Assembly (NCBI GenBank): GCA_900155495.1
Contig: FTLJ01000659.1
Location: 1-64,000, forward strand
Reading direction: 5' to 3'
Origin: Porogramme epimiltina
Taxonomy: Eukaryota > Basidiomycota > Agaricomycetes > Polyporales > Polyporaceae
Length of the DNA stretch: 64,000 nt
Shown here: positions 60,750 to 64,000 of the stretch, piece by piece
Layout of the letters: each line of letters starts with the position of its first letter
Numbering within the stretch: the first letter of the stretch is position 1
Position numbers and translations under genes: made by a program
Notes under the pieces: generated by a model
What the model was told of the DNA's origin: nothing
The model's database searches: none
Seen by the model: the letters and a program-made list of their open reading frames with translations, nothing else

Positions 60750-61375
60750 ATTACGGCGTGTGCTACTATAGGAAGATGAGTCGAATGAGGTTAGTGCGTA
60801 TCAACCGCGTGCCCAGTTTAATTGCTCACCTGTGAGGGGATGCGTTAGAATCGGCGAAGAGAGCAGAGATAGTCGGGGCGGTTGGGGACACCAACGTGAG
60901 GTCAGCTCTCTATAGGGAGGGCGGTAAAGTTAGAGTTCTCGGGGTGGACCGGTTTGGGACAATTCGCACAAATGACAGACGGGAACAGATGACCGGCTGC
61001 GAGGTCCTCAGAGTCCAGGTCGCAGCTTTGCCACGGTGCCGCCCTCTGTCCGCAGATACCGGCTTCGGCATCGCAATGAATGACTCGGGCGGGCCTATGA
61101 TTGGGTGTTACGCAAGAGCAAGGGCTCGTGCCGCCCTGGGCCTTGAGCCTGTGGGCGCATCGCCCTACAATGGCGATGAACTCTTCTACAAATCCGTCCC
61201 CGCCCAAGCACGAGGAACAGCTGCGCCGGGGTGCACCAAGTACGTCCATATATGTGAAAGCTGGAGAAGACCCCGCATAGTGCCTGGGTTTAGCACCGAC
61301 GTACAGTTCGACAGTATATCTCTACCTTCAATCAACAGCCATGAGTTTCTCCCCGTAAACTTCTACGGTGCCTGG
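60750..61375. other. Spacer between trio members B and C
   Basis: 626 bp containing the promoter of B and the 3' end of C. A 171-codon plus-strand frame (60896-61411) crosses it and runs into the end of C; it shows no protein features and is not called. Confidence 0.35.
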
Positions 61376-62101
61376 TCAGATCCTTCCACCCCCTTCCTCC
61401 ATCTGGCCTAGCTCGCCGCGGACAGCGCCCTTGTTGGCAGCCTCACCTTGATTGAGCTGCTGTTGCCACGCCCGCTTGATCCCCAGAGCCACCAATCGCC
61501 CCACTACGACTGCCACTGTAGCCTCGTACGCGCCTAGAGTCCGTCCTTCTGCATCGACCGGGATATCGAAGACTGCACGGTACGCGAAGACTCCAGCGGG
61601 CCCGATGGCGATCGAATACACAAGTCGAAGAAGGCGCTTGAGTGGTTGAGGAAGAGCGTTCTTCACCAAATACCTCGAAGCCTCCCTATTGGCGTGCTTT
61701 CGCGCGAAGCGCCCGACTCCTGACACGAGTGTGGCGGCAAGTAGGGTTAGGAACACTATGACGGCGACGCCAAGCACGACGAGCATGAGTGTTGAGCGGA
61801 GACTCGCTTGAGAAAACCCTTCTAGGATGCGTTTCGGGATGGAAGGAGGGAGATAATTGTAGGTCGTGCGCAGCATGAAATGACCTAGCACAACAACAGG
61901 TATGTTGAAGATCATGCTGGGGGCTATGGCGGAGGTGATGATGATGACGCCAATCACGATAGAGGCGAACGCGACATCTACGACATTGTGCCCTGTCGTT
62001 AACTGCAGTCTTGGTCTCCGTGACTTGGTCGGAGTGGTCCCAGACGGGATGGACGTTGTGTTTGAGTACTGTGACTCCTGGGAACGTGGATATCGCGCCA
62101 T
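61376..62101 (-). CDS. Four-helix membrane protein, tandem trio member C
   Basis: Unknown function. Single exon, 241 aa, from MARYPRSQESQYSNTTSIPS; the frame continues ten codons upstream but without an ATG. Hydrophobic segments: FASIVIGVIIITSAIAPSMI, LMLVVLGVAVIVFLTLLAAT, LVYSIAIGPAGVFAYRAVFD, YEATVAVVVGRLVALGIKRA. The C-terminus has EAANKGAVRGELGQ. It shares with A and B the order GPA, FD(I/V)P, helix 4 with an Arg, then (N)KGA(I/V)R. It is the most basic of the three in the loop after helix 2 (RFARKHANREASRY). Confidence 0.75.
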   Translation of the reverse strand: MARYPRSQESQYSNTTSIPSGTTPTKSRRPRLQLTTGHNVVDVAFASIVIGVIIITSAIAPSMIFNIPVVVLGHFMLRTTYNYLPPSIPKRILEGFSQASLRSTLMLVVLGVAVIVFLTLLAATLVSGVGRFARKHANREASRYLVKNALPQPLKRLLRLVYSIAIGPAGVFAYRAVFDIPVDAEGRTLGAYEATVAVVVGRLVALGIKRAWQQQLNQGEAANKGAVRGELGQMEEGGGRI

Positions 62102-62720
62102 TGTAAGGATGGGAAGAGGGCAGCTAGACAACTGATAAATGAGAACTTGTTAGGTTGTGTCATATTCCACGTACCTTGAGTTACGGGCACCTAGGCAGAG
62201 CAAGTGAATTCATTGTGTATCATCCCGGACTTTTGAAGCTTTCGTGCTGCGAAAGAGCGTTCGATTAGCGTTCACTATGGGAACATACTGCAACATATCC
62301 ACGTCATAACTCAGTGTCACTTTCGGGTCCGGTCCCGAATGCATCGTCCTATCAATGGGGAAAAATGTCTTGTATCCAGTCTAGTTGGATGCACATAGTT
62401 CTGGGCCCTCGGCGGGATGGCCATGGCGACATCTGACCACGTACCGGACCTTGGTAAAACCTATCCAGGGGCCCAGGGCAACGACCCTATGTCTGCGCCT
62501 ATTCGGTAAAAAGTCGGTCGGGTTGTAAGCAGAGGGATACCCGGCAGGGCACATTGCCCCTTGCGCGCGTCTGGTTGGCGCGATTGGGAGCGGTAAGAGG
62601 GCGGCGGGCGCGATGAGCATATCATCGGAGCTAGAGTGACTGCGGTGGACGTCACTCTTTCTTGATTAAGGTTGGGAGTGGGCGCGTATATTTACAATAT
62701 TAGTGCGGAATACCGTTATA
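62102..62720. other. Spacer upstream of trio member C
   Basis: 619 bp with the promoter of C and the presumed 3' end of the small conserved gene. No other feature is recognised. Confidence 0.35.
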
Positions 62721-63578
62721 CTACATTCTACCATGGATTCTGAATACAACGACGTGACAGATCGGAGGCTTGTGCGGAGGCGAGCTTACTAGACGGTAGG
62801 ATATTTGACCCGCTGACGGCTCAATTAGCCGAGCAGGGGCCTCTCTTCTTTGACCTTTGGATTTATTTGGATTTACCCAGGTAGCCTGTGGCGGGTATTA
62901 TAAGCGTCCTGAAGTGTAAACACGGGCCAATGGGCTCACCGTCATCGTGACGTTCTCGTTTCCGTCTTCACCCACCCATCTCCTGACCGTATCCCGGTCT
63001 GCGCTCACGCTGTTGACATGGCGTGCGAGGCGTTCCAGTTTTTCCACATCTATACTATATTTCTTTGCTAGATCTTCTATATCTTTTCGTGACGATGCAT
63101 ACTTGCGCTCCTCCAGCAGCTCAACAAGTTGGGGGGCAACGAGCCTGTTTGGCGTTTGGCGTGAAGAGCGTGCCTCATCCTCTGAACGTATTCTTGTCTG
63201 AAACATTTCTTGGGCGGAAACGGCAGCCTGATGCACGTAGTGTGTTATTATTGGAAGTAAGGCGCATACACGCTATGAAACATACCGGTCGAACGGCCTT
63301 CATGTGGTGGTCAACTGTCACCGCACCAAGTTTACTTAGATTCGCAAGGAACTGGGGGTCATGTGCGTCCCGCAGAATCGCTGCAGGCCTGTCAGACAGT
63401 AGTGCTGCACACACATTGGGAGTTACACACAATCATCCTTGATTTCGCTCGCATGAAGTGCAGGCCGTGCATGAGGATGCGGGGCATGTTCTCCAACAGT
63501 CGGTGTCCGGGCCCCTGCCCAAGCGGGTGGTGCTTTTGCAAGTTTGCGCGCGGCCGGTTTCGACGATGCGGAGCCCAT
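62721..63578 (-). CDS. Small conserved fungal protein with myristoylation-type start
   Basis: Function unknown. Start MGSASSKPAARKLAKAPPAW (Gly2, Ser5/6, basic) fits N-myristoylation. Exons then read AAILRDAHDPQFLANLSKLG, AVTVDHHMKAVRP | AAVSAQEMFQTRIRSE, QLVELLEERKYASSRKDIED, LAKKYSIDVEKLERLARHVN, WVGEDGNENVTMT. The first intron (near 63395-63432) is short and its borders are uncertain. After NVTMT a GTGAGC donor and CACAG acceptor lead to ATWVNP and an open frame to a stop at 62721; the end is tentative. The helical repeat-like middle and the HxDPxFLxNLxxLG block look conserved, but I cannot name the family. Confidence 0.6.
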
Positions 63579-63878
63579 GGGTGCCGTGTAGCGTGTTCGA
63601 GGGTATGATATTGGGTATGAGGTAAGTGCGCGTGGCTTGAGGCGAAAGGCAGGGTTTAGGGAGAAGGAGAGGTGGCCCGTGGGTCACCTGCCAGTGTGGG
63701 CTGTCGTGGGCGTGTGGCAAGACGCGACCGACGCGTCCGGGCCGGAGAGCTTCAAACTCCCCTTCCGCCTCCTTGTATCCCCATAACTTGTCCTCTCCCT
63801 ACCCCTTCTTTCGGTGCAGCGGTTTACGCCCCATAGACCTGGAATACCGCGTAATCAACGTTCTCCCACTCCCTCACC
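63579..63878. promoter_or_regulatory. Divergent promoter of the small gene and the histone deacetylase
   Basis: 300 bp between start codons with a CT-rich patch at 63780-63815 on the deacetylase side. No specific site is assigned. Confidence 0.35.
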
Positions 63879-64000
63879 ATGTCCAAAAGGCGTGTCACGT
63901 ACTACTATGATCGTGCGTTTACCTCCCCTATCCAAATGGAACCATGCTCACCGACCATAAGCCGACGTTGGTGCATATTCGTATGGCAGTCAAACACATC
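63879..64000 (+). CDS. Class I histone deacetylase (RPD3-like), 5' end only
   Basis: Exon 1 (63879-63912) encodes MSKRRVTYYYD; an intron with a GTGCGT donor and AAG acceptor (63913-63961, 49 nt) joins it to PDVGAYSYG, giving YYYDPDVGAYSYG. This is the invariant start of Rpd3/HDAC1-3 proteins, where it is followed by GHPMKP. A second donor (GTCAAAC) seems to follow GGCA near the window edge. The rest of the enzyme, including the zinc site, lies outside. The block fits Rpd3 better than Hos2, but it is too short to be certain. Confidence 0.8.
   Translation, partial: MSKRRVTYYYDRAFTSPIQMEPCSPTISRRWCIFVWQSNT

Noticed and set aside
60896..61411. 171-codon plus-strand frame
   Set aside because: Crosses the spacer into the antisense of trio member C, with no features or splice support.

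Overview
The window is nuclear DNA of a filamentous basidiomycete, most likely an agaricomycete and probably of polypore type. The reasons are short introns of about 45-100 nt with GT..AG ends (GTRNGY donors dominate), dense genes on both strands, and lineage-typical families: a DUF6533 membrane protein, an F-box-like protein and several RlpA-like double-psi beta-barrel proteins with Ser/Thr-rich tails. I identified 25 protein genes (one cut by the right edge) and one intron-containing tRNA-Asn(GTT). I saw no CRISPR array, rRNA, bacterial insertion sequence or clear transposon ORF. Coordinates are genomic spans including introns; exon joins were made by hand from splice signals, reading phase and family resemblance.

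Left part (1-20 kb) is a housekeeping block: CRM1/exportin-1 (-), SPC24 (+), CAF-1 large subunit (-), RFC2 clamp-loader subunit (+), ribosome-associated Hsp70 SSB (-), mitochondrial ribosomal protein uS2m (+), anthranilate synthase component I (-) and SHQ1 (+). Genes alternate strand, so each shares a divergent promoter with one neighbour and a convergent 3' gap with the other. The CAF-1/RFC2 pair, both acting around PCNA at the replication fork, shares a 185-bp promoter rich in ACGCG cores.

Middle part (20-40 kb): a 5.2-kb very GC-rich gene-free gap, an alpha-arrestin-like protein (-), an SLC35F6-like transporter (+), another 3.2-kb GC-rich gap holding the tRNA-Asn gene, a SERCA-type calcium ATPase (-) and a SIP5 homologue (+).

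Right part (41-64 kb) is more accessory: three paralogous secreted DPBB proteins (+) with a small CBP4-like gene and an F-box gene interspersed on the other strand; a conserved unknown protein; the RCC1-repeat mitochondrial protein FMP25; a DUF6533 membrane protein; a tandem array of three divergent four-helix membrane proteins of unknown function (58.8-62.1 kb); a small conserved protein; and the first exons of a class I histone deacetylase. The tandem membrane-protein trio is the strongest candidate for an undescribed system.
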